64,000 nt of DNA from Meghimatium bilineatum. Its lineage: Eukaryota > Mollusca > Gastropoda > Stylommatophora > Philomycidae. The notes below the pieces were generated by a model that saw only the letters and a program-made list of their open reading frames with translations, did not search any database and was not told the origin of the DNA. Both the position numbers and the translations under genes were made by a program. The stretch spans positions 54,700,357 through 54,764,356 of the forward strand of contig CM067322.1 in assembly GCA_034231615.1 (NCBI GenBank), read 5' to 3'. Position 1 is the first letter of the stretch. Every line of letters starts with the position of its first letter. This document shows positions 23,425-34,492 of this stretch, one piece after another.

Positions 23425-24545
23425 AGACTATCTATTACTTCTGTTACTCCAACCTGTTCATTCCAATCACTGTATAAACTATCTATTACTTCGGTTACTT
23501 CAACCTCTTCATTCAAATCACTGTATAGACTATCTATTACTCCTGTTACTCCAACCTCTTCATTCAAATCACTATATAGACTATCTATTACTTCTGTTAC
23601 TCCAACCTGTTCATTCCAATCACTGTATAGACTATCTATTACTTCTGTTAATCCAACCTAATCATTCCAATCACTGTATAGACTATCTATTACTTCTGTT
23701 ACTTCAACCTCTTCATTCCAATCACTATATAGACTATCTATTACTTCTGTTACTCCAACCTCTTCATTCCAATCACTGTATAGACTATCTATTACTTCTG
23801 TTCCTCCAACCTGTTCATTCCAATCACTATATAGACTATCTATTACTTCTGTTACTCCAACCTGTTCATTCAAATCACTGTACAGACTATCTATTACTTC
23901 TGTTACTCCAACCTGTTCATTCCAGTCACTGTACAGACTATTTATTACTTCTGTTACTCCAACCTGTTCATTCCAATCACTGTATAGACTATCTATTACT
24001 TCTGATACTCCAACCTCTTCATTCCAATCACTGTATAGACTATCTATTACTTCTGTTCCTCCAACCTCTTCATTCCAATCACTGTACAGACTATCTATTA
24101 CTTCTGTTACTCCAACCTGTTCATTCCAATCACTGTATAGACTATCTATTACTTCTGTTACACCAACCTGTTCATTCCAATCACTATATAGACTATCTAT
24201 TACTTCTGTTACTCCAACCTCTTCATTCCAATCACTGTATAGACTATCTATTACTTCTGTTCCTCCAACCTGTTCATTCCAATCACTGTACAGACTATCT
24301 ATTACTTCTGTTCCTCCAACCTCTTCATTCCAATCACTATATAGACTATCTATTACTTCTGTTATTCCAACCTCTTCATTCCAATCACTGTATAGACTAT
24401 CTATTAATTCTGTTACTTCAACCTGTTCATTCCATTCACTGTATAGACTATCTATTACTTCAGTATCTTCATTCCAGCCACTGAATATACGATATGTTAT
24501 TTCAATCTATTCATTTCGACGAATTTGTAGATCAATTATCATTTC
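23425..24545. repeat. 51-bp minisatellite, right segment, about 20 copies
   Basis: Continues the unit seen at 19888-20184 with variants CCTCTTCATTC/CCTGTTCATTC, TTACTCC/TTCCTCC and TGTATAG/TATATAG/TGTACAG. The same variant combinations recur at several-unit spacing, indicating local block duplications. The last copies (24465-24545) decay. Confidence 0.95.
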
Positions 24546-24552
24546 CATTTCA

Positions 24553-24815
24553 TAGGGGAATCAAAGAATAGAAACACTGTACCCAGCCATGTATATCGTA
24601 TGCTACAACTAAGGAGTTATTGTGTAAGTACGGATTTCTTTTCCACACCATAGAGTGTCAAAGTTACTAAGCAAATATGCTGAAGTTATATGTGTTTGTC
24701 CGAAATGATCAGATATCTCATCCAGGCTGGAAACTACAAAATAACAACTTCCGTATCCAGACTACAACATGATAATCTGCATTAGTTTGATAACCACCAC
24801 AGAAGCAGATAATTA
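24553..24815 (+). repeat. SINE-like family B copy, heavily diverged
   Basis: Has 'ggggaatcaaagaatagaaa' in place of 'ggggagcaaagaatagcaac', then 'ctaaggagttat', 'tccagactacaacatgataa', 'tctgcattagtttgataac' and 'cacagaag' in the right order. It sits about 150 bases before a well-preserved copy in the same orientation. Confidence 0.6.
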
Positions 24816-24969
24816 TTCAAGATTCTAGCCCTAATATCAGCATAGACAAAGGAACAATTCTATCCAATCTACCCTGTTCCTATATTCTCCTTCCTGGTTC
24901 TTTAATGTAATGGCAATATAACTAAGAACTCATACAATTTCTCCACCCTTGTGTTGCCGGGGCCCGAAA

Positions 24970-25228
24970 GGGGAGCAAAGAATAGCAACACTGTTTACCT
25001 TCCACGTATGTCATAAAGGGCGTCTAAGGAGGTTATGGGATGGAGTTAGCTGTACCATCCCATATAGGGTCAGTGACCAAAAGCCTTGCTGAAGTCGGAT
25101 GTGTGAGGCCGAAAGGCGCAGATATCGCAGCAATGCTGTAAACCATGACACAACGCATTCCGTTCTCCGGACTACATCCTGCTAATCTGCAGAAGTTTGA
25201 GAACTAACGCAGAAGAAGAAGAAGATAC
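24970..25228 (+). repeat. SINE-like family B copy, well preserved
   Basis: Reference copy in this window. Order of blocks: 'ggggagcaaagaatagcaac', 'tgtttaccttccacgta', 'ctaaggaggttatgggatgg', 'ctgtaccatcccatat', 'gtcggatgtgtgaggccgaa', 'aggcgcagatatcgcagcaa', 'gacacaacgcattccgt', 'ctacatcctgctaatctgca', then the tail 'taacgcagaagaagaagaag'. 'atgggatgg' and 'ccatcccat' form a stem. I do not see a clear A/B box, so origin from tRNA is not supported. The tail matches the RNase H LINE at 36880-38240. Confidence 0.85.
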
Positions 25229-25375
25229 AATTGCTCTTCTTCAAGCTGATCTAGATTTTACTTGTCTCTCCTTTGTACTCCACGCCAATATTTTCTCTTA
25301 CCATGCAGTCTTCTGTCTCCTTCATGGCGTTTTAAATACATCTCCATTTCCTAGACTTGAATCGTTGGCTTACAG

Positions 25376-25478
25376 CAGAGGTTCCCATACTTGTCCCGCT
25401 GACAACACACCCCCCCCCGCCCACTTTGATATCACATCACGCACCTAAGGGAGTGCGGCTCCAGTTTTTAAACCACTG
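25376..25478. mobile_element. 103-bp hAT-like MITE with perfect 8-bp TSD
   Basis: GCTTACAG occurs immediately left (25368-25375) and right (25479-25486). Ends are CAGAGGTTCCCATACTTG and, reverse-complemented, CAGTGGTTTAAAAACTGG, matching the CAG.GGTT type of hAT termini. The interior is short and C-rich and has no coding capacity. The short length means it depends on a transposase encoded elsewhere. Confidence 0.85.
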
Positions 25479-25837
25479 GCTTACAGAATCCTGACGAGAT
25501 TTCACCCAAATAACTTCGTCGCTTTTAATCTTATCTCTCTTGTTTAATATCACAAATAAATTGTTCACAACGGTTTCCAACTCATCATATCTTGAACAAT
25601 TAATATAAGCACAACGTGGGAAAGCAGGGCACCGACTTGTATTATCTATATAACAAAGGGTAATATTGTGAACAATTGTGAATAACATTTATGTAGAGCA
25701 ATGATTCTCGACACGGGATATATGCTTCCACCTGATGATTACATTTATTTTGATAGGGCGTACAATATGATAAATGAAAATTTAGGGAAGAGGAGCCATC
25801 TATAGGGGCCACATAAAAGAAGCATTAAACATCGAAA

Positions 25838-26100
25838 AAAAAGGGTTTAAAAGCCGTAGAAGATTGACTTCACTGTATTCGGTATCCCATATGTACTCCG
25901 TCCCTATAAAAAAAGCGACACGCCGCCTGCCGAGAGAACCACTCATAGCACGTAACTCCGTAGCTTCAAGTGATAATCCACAGGGATCTCCGAAAAAATT
26001 CACCTTATAAACAAGACGACACGAGCCGGATTCGAACCCGTGACCTCCTAGAAACAAGGCGAACAGCCTACGTCTCTCCAAGATGGCATGAGCAGGACAC
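25838..26100 (-). repeat. tRNA-derived SINE, family C
   Basis: On the reverse strand the head near 26100-26030 has 'catcttggagagacgtaggc' as a diverged A-box region and a perfect B box GGTTCGAATCC (plus strand 26030-26040, 'ggattcgaacc'). The body carries 'ccactcatagcacgtaactc' and 'cttcaagtgat' with 'gatctccgaaaaaat' (plus sense), shared with 54010-54210. The B box is the pol III promoter hallmark. The adjacent sequence does not fold as a tRNA. Confidence 0.8.
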
Positions 26101-26660
26101 TTGCCATCATTAACAACAATATTTACAGGTTACAAAATAATGACGTTGTTATTCTAACATCTATTACATTCATTTTGAAGGTGTCCATTTGAAGTACCCT
26201 CGTATTTCTAATATTGTTTAGTTCTCAAACTCCCACTGGATCTCTCTTGTAACAGAAGAATGTTTTCTACTAGATTCCTAGCAGAACAGGATCCCAATGA
26301 CCTAACATACCGGACGTATTAATTGTAACTACTACGTTCTGTGTTTTATCACCTCCACTGAACGTTGAACGTCTGTAGACATACCACTAGTAGACATACC
26401 GTAGGAAAGAACTGGCTTCCTTACTTTTCACTGGATACCACGTTGAAACTTAGCCTATCAAGCATGCTTAACCTTTCCGCCAACGAAGGCATATCTATCG
26501 GCATAGCCACAAACGCCAAATATGATCTATTTAAATACAGGAAATAATGTGGTGGCTGGATTATCGGAACCGCGATGTCCACTATTTTTTAGAGTTAAAG
26601 GTTCTGATATAACCAAACTGAACTAACATCATGTTTAAATGGATTCCTACCTCATCATTC
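26101..26660. other. Unannotated stretch
   Basis: No recognised gene or repeat. A 60-codon frame at 26365-26547 lacks any supporting feature. Confidence 0.4.
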
Positions 26661-26663
26661 GAG

Positions 26664-27320
26664 ATGATGTTCGTCTGTCGTAATCGACGATGACCAAAAT
26701 CTCAACCATAATAATAATAACAATAAGTTATAAAAAATAATAAAGTTAACTGTGCGTTTTTAAGTGACTAACAAATTCAATGCTCGCACAAAATGTTCTT
26801 GTTCAGAATTGACAACTGTAGAGGGTGTCTATGTGAGGTTGAGATGTTTTTTTCTTTTCTATGTGCCCGCTTCTGTCTTGCAGTATCTTGCTTGGTCTCT
26901 TCCGCCGCTAGTGCTCCCGTTCTAATGTTGTAACGCCATGCTGTTCTACCCTGAGCGAGGCTCTCCCAAGCGCCTACGTTAATATTAAGATGTTTCAGTG
27001 ATGACTTGTGCGTGTCTTTGAAGTGCTTTTTCTATCCACCAGCTTTTCGAATTTCTGCTTTGAGTGCTCCATAATATATTTGTTTTGGCAGACGCACAAG
27101 ATGACCTGCGCAGCGTGCTTGCGCCTTCATAAGTGGTGTGTAGATGCTTATTGAGGTTGATTTTTCCAAGACCTGGTAGTCTGGTACTTTGTGCCACCAA
27201 TGGATGTTTAGTAATTTACAAAGGCAGGTAAGATGGAAATGATTTAATTTTCTTGCATGTCTAGCATACACTGTCCGCGTTTCACTAGTGTATAGTAGGG
27301 TTGGTATAACAGCCGCATCT
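26664..27320 (-). pseudogene. Second copy of the RTE-like LINE, 3' end only
   Basis: The reverse strand matches the last ~650 bases of the 20185-23424 element: 'YARHARKLNHFHLTCL', 'LLNIHWWHKVPDYQVLEKST' and 'LPKQIYYGALKA' blocks, then the same AT-rich 3' UTR with 'gatgaccaaaatctcaacca' (plus sense) and the same CATCAT end at 26664. It begins abruptly near 27320 inside the post-RT region, so it is 5'-truncated. Small deletions (for example the residues before 'LPKQ') and a stop in place of the second finger cysteine make it non-functional. Confidence 0.9.
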
Positions 27321-28120
27321 TTAGAGATACATCTTACTTAACCAACAGAAAAGAACTCGACACTTTAATTTGATTCACTTTACTGAAGTTTCCCTATGTA
27401 TATATATAATTTTACGCTCTCCATAGAATATCGCCCTGCCTGCTAAGAGTATCGTTCACAGAACTTAACTCCGTATCTCAATAAGTAGGAAATAATCGTA
27501 ATGGACGTTTGAAAAAAATATACGCGGAACGTTCATATATTGCGCCAACAATTGAGTGGGTCTGAAAACGTTTGATTGTTGTTGTGATAGGAGAGTCTGG
27601 AAAAAGTTGATGTTATCAATGCTGTTTATATACATGAAATATTTTTTTAACTTGAAGTATATTTCTATAAATGTGAAACACATTGTGTAGTTTCTTTTTA
27701 GTATTTTTTTTTTCAAACACAAATAATTAGGCATGGGAAAGGTTAATAATTGTTATCACAATTATAAGGGGGGGGGGGTTGTTCTTAAATTATTGACTGT
27801 TGTTGACACAGGTTGGAGGAAGATGTAAAATTGACCGAAAATTTGTTTACTTAATTTATGCACATCCCCCATACAATCAATACTCAGAATTCGAAAGATC
27901 ATGAATACAGAAATATATTGTAACCACTTCATTTACGAGATCTTGAAACAATGAATACAAAATGAGTAAGGCATGTACAACGTTAGTGTACACTAATCTA
28001 CATTGGTTATAACACCATCTTTGTATGAAGTATGAGTATGTATGTGATATCAGTGCACATAGACTTATACACACCCCATATCATGTAACAAATAAGACGC
28101 AGTAACCGAACAATGCGTTT
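27321..28120. other. Unannotated stretch
   Basis: AT-rich. The phrase 'agaacttaactccgtatctcaa' near 27460 resembles the family C body ('cacgtaactccgtagcttca'), so a badly decayed SINE may occupy 27410-27490. A poly-G tract lies at 27769-27778. No gene. Confidence 0.4.
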
Positions 28121-28124
28121 AAAA

Positions 28125-28490
28125 AAAACATTATTCAGCTAACGGGATTTAAACCAGTTCCGCTTAGATGGTACCCTCTCGCCTCGTAACTTGAGTCAAC
28201 ACGTTTTCGGTCTTCGACCGCACCGAATACCTAAAAGAGATATAATTTATACAGAACTTTCAACGTGTATATTCTCAAGCTACTATGAGTATGATTGACA
28301 CACAAACAACAGCAACATACATACACTTCGCAAGTATACCTATGTAAATTCCATGAGAACCACTCACATTCGTCATTAGTGCGATCCATAAAGTCTCAGT
28401 ACTTCCAATGAAAGATTATACCTACTCATAAACATAAATACTTCATAGACATACACACGGTTGCTTCAGGTGTGATGCGAATAATGAAAA
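28125..28490 (-). repeat. SINE-like family E copy 1
   Basis: Plus-sense blocks 'acgggatttaaacca', 'gcctcgtaacttgagtcaac', 'cgaccgcaccgaatacct', 'cacacaaacaacagcaaca', 'agtctcagtacttcc' and 'ggttgcttcaggtgtgat' occur in the same order as at 41480-41890. Read on the reverse strand, the first of these blocks would be the tRNA-like head (B-box-like 'ggtttaaatcc' region). This copy has no coding frame. Confidence 0.65.
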
Positions 28491-30490
28491 ATCAATACTT
28501 TTATATAAAAATCAAAAATAGCATAGTAATACACAGTTAAACGTGTTTCATTGACAACTATGTTTACAATGTACAATGCAAATTTAGAAAAATCTTTTAA
28601 AATATTCCACCGGCAGGGATGTAGCACAGTCATCTAGAAATATAAACGGTCTTGCTACAGTTTTTCAAAAAGAGGCGGATTTCATGAGGCGCTGCCAGGA
28701 CATACAGTCCATTAAACGTTTTTCACAAGTTCAGATAGAAAATGTATGCGATTCATGTATACCAAGTCCCTCTCCTGAATTTAACTGCGTGATAATCTCA
28801 AGTAGCATCACTTATCTATTTGTATCTGGAATTTTTCGTGCTTTCATTGGCTGGCGATACAAATAACTGCCAAAGCGACTAATAATACGAGTATCAGCCA
28901 AAGAGAATGACGCTGTCTTAGATGAGCACATAGGGCTGTTCCTTGAAGAAATGTGTATGTACTATAACGAAAATCATGGCTATGTTTGCCATCAACTGAC
29001 TCTTTTCATGACGTTGTATCATGAACTTATCTATATGACCGTGGTCGTAGATAAGATTTTAGTATGAAATGGATTCTTTTACCTCAAAATAAAACTAATC
29101 CCATCTTTTATATTTTGATTTCTGTTTATTGCATGTGTGTTTTTTGGCTGTGTGTGGGAGGAAGAATCAAGTAACGTGTATTGGGGAGAGGATTTGCTCC
29201 CTCTTTCAAGGTTTTCCTTGTATTAGATGTCATCATCTATTTTTCTGTGAAATTTGGTTAAACATTAAACCCACCCCCCCCCCCCCCAATCTATTTTACT
29301 ACTACTGGCTTGGAAATCGCTAGTTGTCAAATACATCAAATTACATGTTTAATTCTGAAAAAACTAGACGTTATGAGCGAAAATATTCAGTCTGTCGTTA
29401 TTTTAGGACATACGATGGAGGAATTGATAGCAATGACTACATTTCTTTATCAGAACTCACAACCTCCACTTTTAACAGATTCTAAAAATCAGGATTCTAT
29501 TGAAAAATACGATCGTATTTTTTCATGTTCTGTAATCTGAAAATCCAAGTAATCTGTGGTTAGAAGCAGTTTGTCTAGCTCGACAATTTCCAAGAAAGAA
29601 AACGTCTTTACACTGCAGATAATACATTTTTAAATATGTTTTAGAAAATGTTTTCTTGGAAAATTGGATGTCAATAAATTATGTCAAAATTTTTGATCAA
29701 TAATATGTCAACGCTATTTTAGTCCATTTGTGACTCCTCCTCTCCTTTTTCTACAAAATTTAAAATTTCTGACCCTTTCCATTCTACTCGCCGCTTAATT
29801 GTGTTTAAAAAAAAAAAAAAATTCTTTAAAACAAAAATTTGCAGAGAACATCATTAGCGAAAAAAACGTCCAATTAAAAAAAATTATTCAAATTCAAAAA
29901 TTCAAATTTAAAAAAACTTCGAATTCAAGTGTAGATATAAGAAACTATTCTCGACGCTGCCATAAAACCATAAATTGCTGAAGAATTCGCTCGTTATTCT
30001 TGTTTAAAAATAAAAATTTACTCCCGATGTTTAACCAGCCACGAGGAAGTAGAGTACCAGGGCGTATACTCTAGGAAGTTTGAGAAATAACGCAGTCACT
30101 GCTACTGAGCAAGTTTGAAGTCGGCGTTATTCAGATGGTTTCTGGTCAGCTAATTACTAAGCAGCTGAGCACTTATGGGAAAACCGCACGCTATGAATGA
30201 TTCTGGTTCATAAATCAGCTGACCTTGAATTACATTATCTTATTCAATCAGTTGTTTGCTACTATGAATGTTCATTTTTCGCTAACTTATCAAGTCATAT
30301 TAACTTAACAAAAATATCCTGGACTCAACTTCTTACGCATTTATCCTCAAACTCGTGTCTATTAGTACAATGTTCTCCAGAGATGTTGATGGTATTGAAA
30401 TAGAATTTACATAACTGCTATGATATTTTCGGCTTTCATACCGACACATCCGAATTCATTTGGCATATATGTGTCAATTAATCTTCCACA
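28491..30490. other. Unannotated 2-kb stretch
   Basis: No gene recognised. It contains a poly-C tract at 29271-29287 and A-runs at 29807-29820. 30090-30150 has 'aagtttgagaaataacgcag', resembling the family B tail, but too little to call a copy. Small open frames (60-76 codons) lack support. Confidence 0.4.
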
Positions 30491-31304
30491 GCAAGGGTTC
30501 TCAACCTTGTCTGACGACGAGCACCGTCCACGTGTAATACTAAGTGTGCAAGCAAAATAACATATAATAGTATTAAAAGGACATTGAAAGTGAGCGTACA
30601 AACTTGCATTTAAACATCTTTTTTTTTACACTGTACATATTCCTCCCCAGTTCCCATGTCCCATAGTCGTAGATTGTGACAATATTTGTTTCCGTTTGCA
30701 CAAAAAAGTTTGAATTGAAAAAGGAACTCATGACCGTTAGTGCTCAACAGCATTTTTATCTAGTCCGAGGAGTCCCCCTTTGGCGTCTCTTATGACACCC
30801 ATGACAAATTACAGCCGTATCATTCTTTGCTCATCTATCAAACCCCGGCGGCAGACAAGATATAACAACGCTGGGAAGTGATTACTATCTCTTCTATTTC
30901 ACAAAGCAAACCAATTTCTTCTATCGATATACGAACAGCAGCTGGTACTTGTCTGTTAATTTACCCAATTAAATTCAGGTGATCTGCCGTTTGGAAGCAG
31001 ATGGTCTTTCATTGTGTATACATTCTTTAATTTTTTAATAGTAAGAATTGATATTCAAACATGAGCAGTAAATGTTTCATCTTTAAGTGCTAGTATAGAA
31101 TTGACATTCCATTTTTCAAACATAGCCACTCCCGTAAAATAATGGGGGGGGGGGATGCTCAAATCCTCCGTTATAAAAAAAGAGCAAACATTTAATATAA
31201 GCAAAACAGGGAATACAATTTCTAATAATGCTTTTTTCTTCCCGAAAAATCATTTAAAACCCCACAAAAAAGGTATGATTGTATATTTAATGATAACATT
31301 CACC

Positions 31305-31490
31305 CCTATCTATCTATCTATATGTCTGTCTGTCTGCCTGCCTGTCTGTTTGTCTGTCTGTCTATCTATCTATATGTCTGTTCTGTCTGTGTTTGGTTGT
31401 CTGTCCTGTCTGTAGGTCTGTCTGCTTGTCTGTCTGTCTGTCTCTCTGTCAGTCGGTCTCTCTGTGTGTCTGTCTACCGATATATACATC
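31305..31490. repeat. TATC/TGTC microsatellite, imperfect
   Basis: Alternating TATC and TGTC/TGCC units with interruptions (for example 'gtttggttgt' near 31391), read directly. Open frames here are repeat translations. Confidence 0.9.
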
Positions 31491-32105
31491 TTATCCATCT
31501 ATATATTTATCGGGCTTGTCTTTGTGACGACTTTTGCAGAATGTTGTCCTCACTACTAAAATGTAAGTCTCTCGATTCTGTGATTTCAGAATCATCCCCA
31601 GGGATGTGATACCAAGGCTCTTGCAGTGGCATGATCAGAAGGTATTCGATATAATGTGCCTATGCCTTGATATGCCTCGTGTTCTCCACGTCAGAACTTT
31701 TCCTTCAATATTAATCTTTATAAGACTGTGTCTTTTTATATGTCTAAAATATGTTGACTTGCGTTTTTTTAAAATATTATTGATGAGTCATCCTTTTTTT
31801 GTTCAGGTCTTTATCGACGCCTGTTGGTTCGTCCTTCTATCTACGATAGTCTTAAGACAATGTTATAATAAATCATTTCAAATGCCGAATTTTTTTTCTA
31901 GTGTGGATGCCATTACCCACGTCTCACAGAATATGTCACCACCGGAAAAAATATAGCATCTTAACAGTTTATAACTGTGTATTCTGTTTACCAGTACTAT
32001 ATATGTTTCATCGGTATGAGTTTTTTTTTTATAAGGCCTTTCCTAATCTCTTTCTGATGTCATCTGAATAATATAAATAGGTAGCGTCGAGAATTTCTTA
32101 GACAA
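31491..32105. other. Unannotated stretch
   Basis: A 116-codon frame (31606-31956) runs through AT-rich DNA. It has no domain, repeat or neighbour that supports it, and I do not recognise it. No other feature. Confidence 0.4.
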
Positions 32106-32109
32106 AAGG

Positions 32110-32255
32110 CAGTAGACGGGATTTGAATCAGGTTCGTTCATTTGGTGTGATATGCTGTATGGTTGGATAGGAAAACGTATTGATTCAAATTGCCAGGCAA
32201 ATATGTGCCAGATTGTTCAAATTCCGTCTGCTACCATCTGATTTGATCTCTGATG
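32110..32255. repeat. Two family E SINE heads in head-to-head inverted arrangement
   Basis: Left part 'gacgggatttgaatcagg' matches the minus-oriented E head at 28138 and 41560. The right part 'ttgattcaaattgccaggca' to 'gttcaaattccgtctgctac' matches the plus-oriented E head at 42840-42900. The outer ends form an imperfect inverted repeat (gtagacgggatttgaa against its complement). Confidence 0.5.
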
Positions 32256-32817
32256 AAAAAATATCCTTTGATGCTAATGGTTTACCCGAGATATTCAGTT
32301 GTGGACATTGTCTAGTTGCTCTTGGTCAATTATGAGTTTATTAAATATTATATTGAGTCCATTTGTTGGTATGCATTATTATTGTCGTCTTTGCATTGAG
32401 GAAATAATTTTAAGCCTCGATATGTTATTTAATTGATACACTCATTTGCTTTAGACATGTGGGAATTTTTGATATTAGGACGGTGTCTGGGTAATTTCTG
32501 AAATTGAATGGAATCCAATATTAGTAGGACGAAACAAATCGTAATGCCGGTCGTCTGTGATATTTTTCCTGATTTTTCCGCCTATATGTTAAGCAGGTGT
32601 GATGAGAAGATACTTCTCTTTCGGACATCTTTTTGGATCCGAACAAGTAATATATTTGTCTCTCGAGGCGGACAGATGTCTATTAGTTAGTTAATTGTGC
32701 GTTGTATCATTACCACTGTACTCCAGACACGTCCATATGTGTTGCGATCTCCACGTGACAGCATCCACAATTACACGCTTACTGACAGTGTCAGTTCTTT
32801 GTTGGTTGACAGTCTCT

Positions 32818-32905
32818 TAAACCAACAGTAACCCTCAGTAAACCAACCGTAACCCTCAGTAAACCAACAGTAACCCTCAGTAAACCAACTGTAACCCTCA
32901 TTTTG
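32818..32905. repeat. 21-bp minisatellite, 4 copies
   Basis: Unit AAACCAACAGTAACCCTCAGT with CGT/TGT substitutions, four tandem copies, read directly. The flanks 32256-32817 and 32906-33060 show nothing recognised. Confidence 0.85.
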
Positions 32906-33062
32906 GAAAAAAAGCAACATTTCACTTCAGTTCCCTTATTCTGAACATGGAGAAGGAATCATCACCCTCATTAACGTCATTTTCTTGTGTTGTATCCTCA
33001 CAAGATTCTCTTCATGAAAATCAAGAGGAATTGAGTTAAAAATATTTGCATAATCCATAGCT

Positions 33063-33950
33063 TTACCACTCAACACAGTAAGTCAGCTGATTAGCTCTCT
33101 TGTTGCCCTGAACGCTCACATACCCAGGCACGACAATGAACGTAACACATTCCAACTTGGACTTTTCAACTTTCTCAAGCCACTGTTGCCGAACGAAACT
33201 CATTGTAATTTTTATGGTCATGCTCAAGTAGTCAATTAGGATGAAGACATGAATTGCCTTTTGTGTATTCACCCAGTTCACAGACTTGGTCTCCCCCATA
33301 ATCTCCATAATCTTACTAGAAGGTTATAGTATATAGTCGCATATAGTCAAATATTATCATCACCATGTGACATATTCTTTCCAGAATGTAGTCTTTCCTA
33401 TGGATTTCTTGAATTCTCCGCGTCTTGAGCAAGTTGTCCTCAAAATGGCGAGTGAGAATATATGTGTTTCTTCAGTGTCAGTCGGATGTTCCTCCTGAAA
33501 GCAACGGCAAACTACAGTAGTTTAGAGCCACGAAATTCTCTAGTCACATATAGTCACAGAAAATGCGCCACTCTTGTCTGTGATGATCTTTCCTACATAC
33601 TTACGCGCATGTCTACCAACTGAACCATCCGTGTATATAATATATGCCTGTTGTCCCTAGTACAGCATTTTAATGTGCATTAAGGAAGCCCACTTTTCTC
33701 ATGATGTTATATAATTTGTGATGTGTTACAGTCAATAGCCTTTGAGTAGTATATGAAACGTGTGTAAATGTATGTGATGAACACTCTATTATATTTCTCA
33801 TATTGAAGATCTGATCCCTAGTATCGCCGTGTTGTCCAAAACATGCATGGACTATATTGGTTTCTCTGTCCATAGGTGTCCGTATGTTGTTCCATTTTTG
33901 CCATGATAATTTTGACAAATATCTTGTTGGCATGACTAATTAGTGCAATT
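33063..33950 (-). pseudogene. LINE RNase H domain remnant
   Basis: On the reverse strand, near 33640-33595, the frame reads 'IYTDGSVGRHARKYV' (first catalytic Asp of RNase H). Near 33145-33080 it reads 'VPGYVSVQGNKRANQL' (last block, with the catalytic Asp replaced by Asn in 'RANQL'). Between and upstream, frames are broken. A 87-codon open piece (33933-33670) precedes the domain and probably belongs to the RT-RNase H linker. Same subfamily as 49740-50400. RNase H of such LINEs removes RNA from the hybrid during integration. This one is inactive. Confidence 0.7.
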
Positions 33951-33997
33951 GTTCTGTAATGCGTGTAAAGTTTCAAGCGTCCTTTTATCCGGAAGTA

Positions 33998-33999
<2 letters not shown>

Positions 34000-34081
<82 letters not shown>
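34000..34081. repeat. (TA)n microsatellite, ~80 bp
   Basis: Pure dinucleotide run read directly, able to extrude a cruciform. Confidence 0.97.
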
Positions 34082-34083
<2 letters not shown>

Positions 34084-34104
34084 TTCATGTTTTTGGCCAT
34101 ATTT

Positions 34105-34460
34105 AGCTCCGCTCTAAGTTAAAACAGAGAGCATGATAGACCCTGACACGGGTTCTCCTCCTGCTTGCATCAATTCAGCAATCAATTTGACGCACTTTGG
34201 TGACTTGCCACTTATCAAGTTTTTAGTGCTCAACATACTTCTCCTATGATGGACTCTGCTTCAAGTTATGTGCATCTACATATATCCTTATGTCTTATCA
34301 TATGTAAACAAAATTCATTTGTATCATATGAAAGAAATTTTTCATATAGTTCACAAATACTCAAAAACATTGGGACTAAATATCAGCCTTGACAAAACTA
34401 ATGTGCTGAAATGGAACATCATTCATGAAAACCCTTGGAAATAGATGATGACACGATGAA
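34105..34460. pseudogene. Two small LINE RT scraps in opposite orientation
   Basis: Minus strand 34200-34115 reads 'KLIAELMQAGGEPVSGSI', resembling the 'AEL.KAGGEP' block at the start of LINE RT domains. Plus strand 34320-34450 reads 'FSYSSQILK' and, after a shift, 'LGLNISLDKTNVL', resembling the post-YADD 'FGL.I...KTEV' block. Both are short and degenerate, and their opposite orientation suggests rearrangement or separate insertions. Confidence 0.4.
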
Positions 34461-34492
34461 AGTGATTTACTTTACCTTGTTCCATTGTTAAT

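Noticed and set aside
30489-30620. hAT-like MITE starting CAGCAAGGGTTCTCAACC
   Set aside because: The left end looks plausible, but I found no matching right end or 8-bp duplication.
31606-31956. 116-codon open frame as a host gene
   Set aside because: No domain, start context or neighbour supports it, and AT-rich DNA of this length gives such frames by chance.
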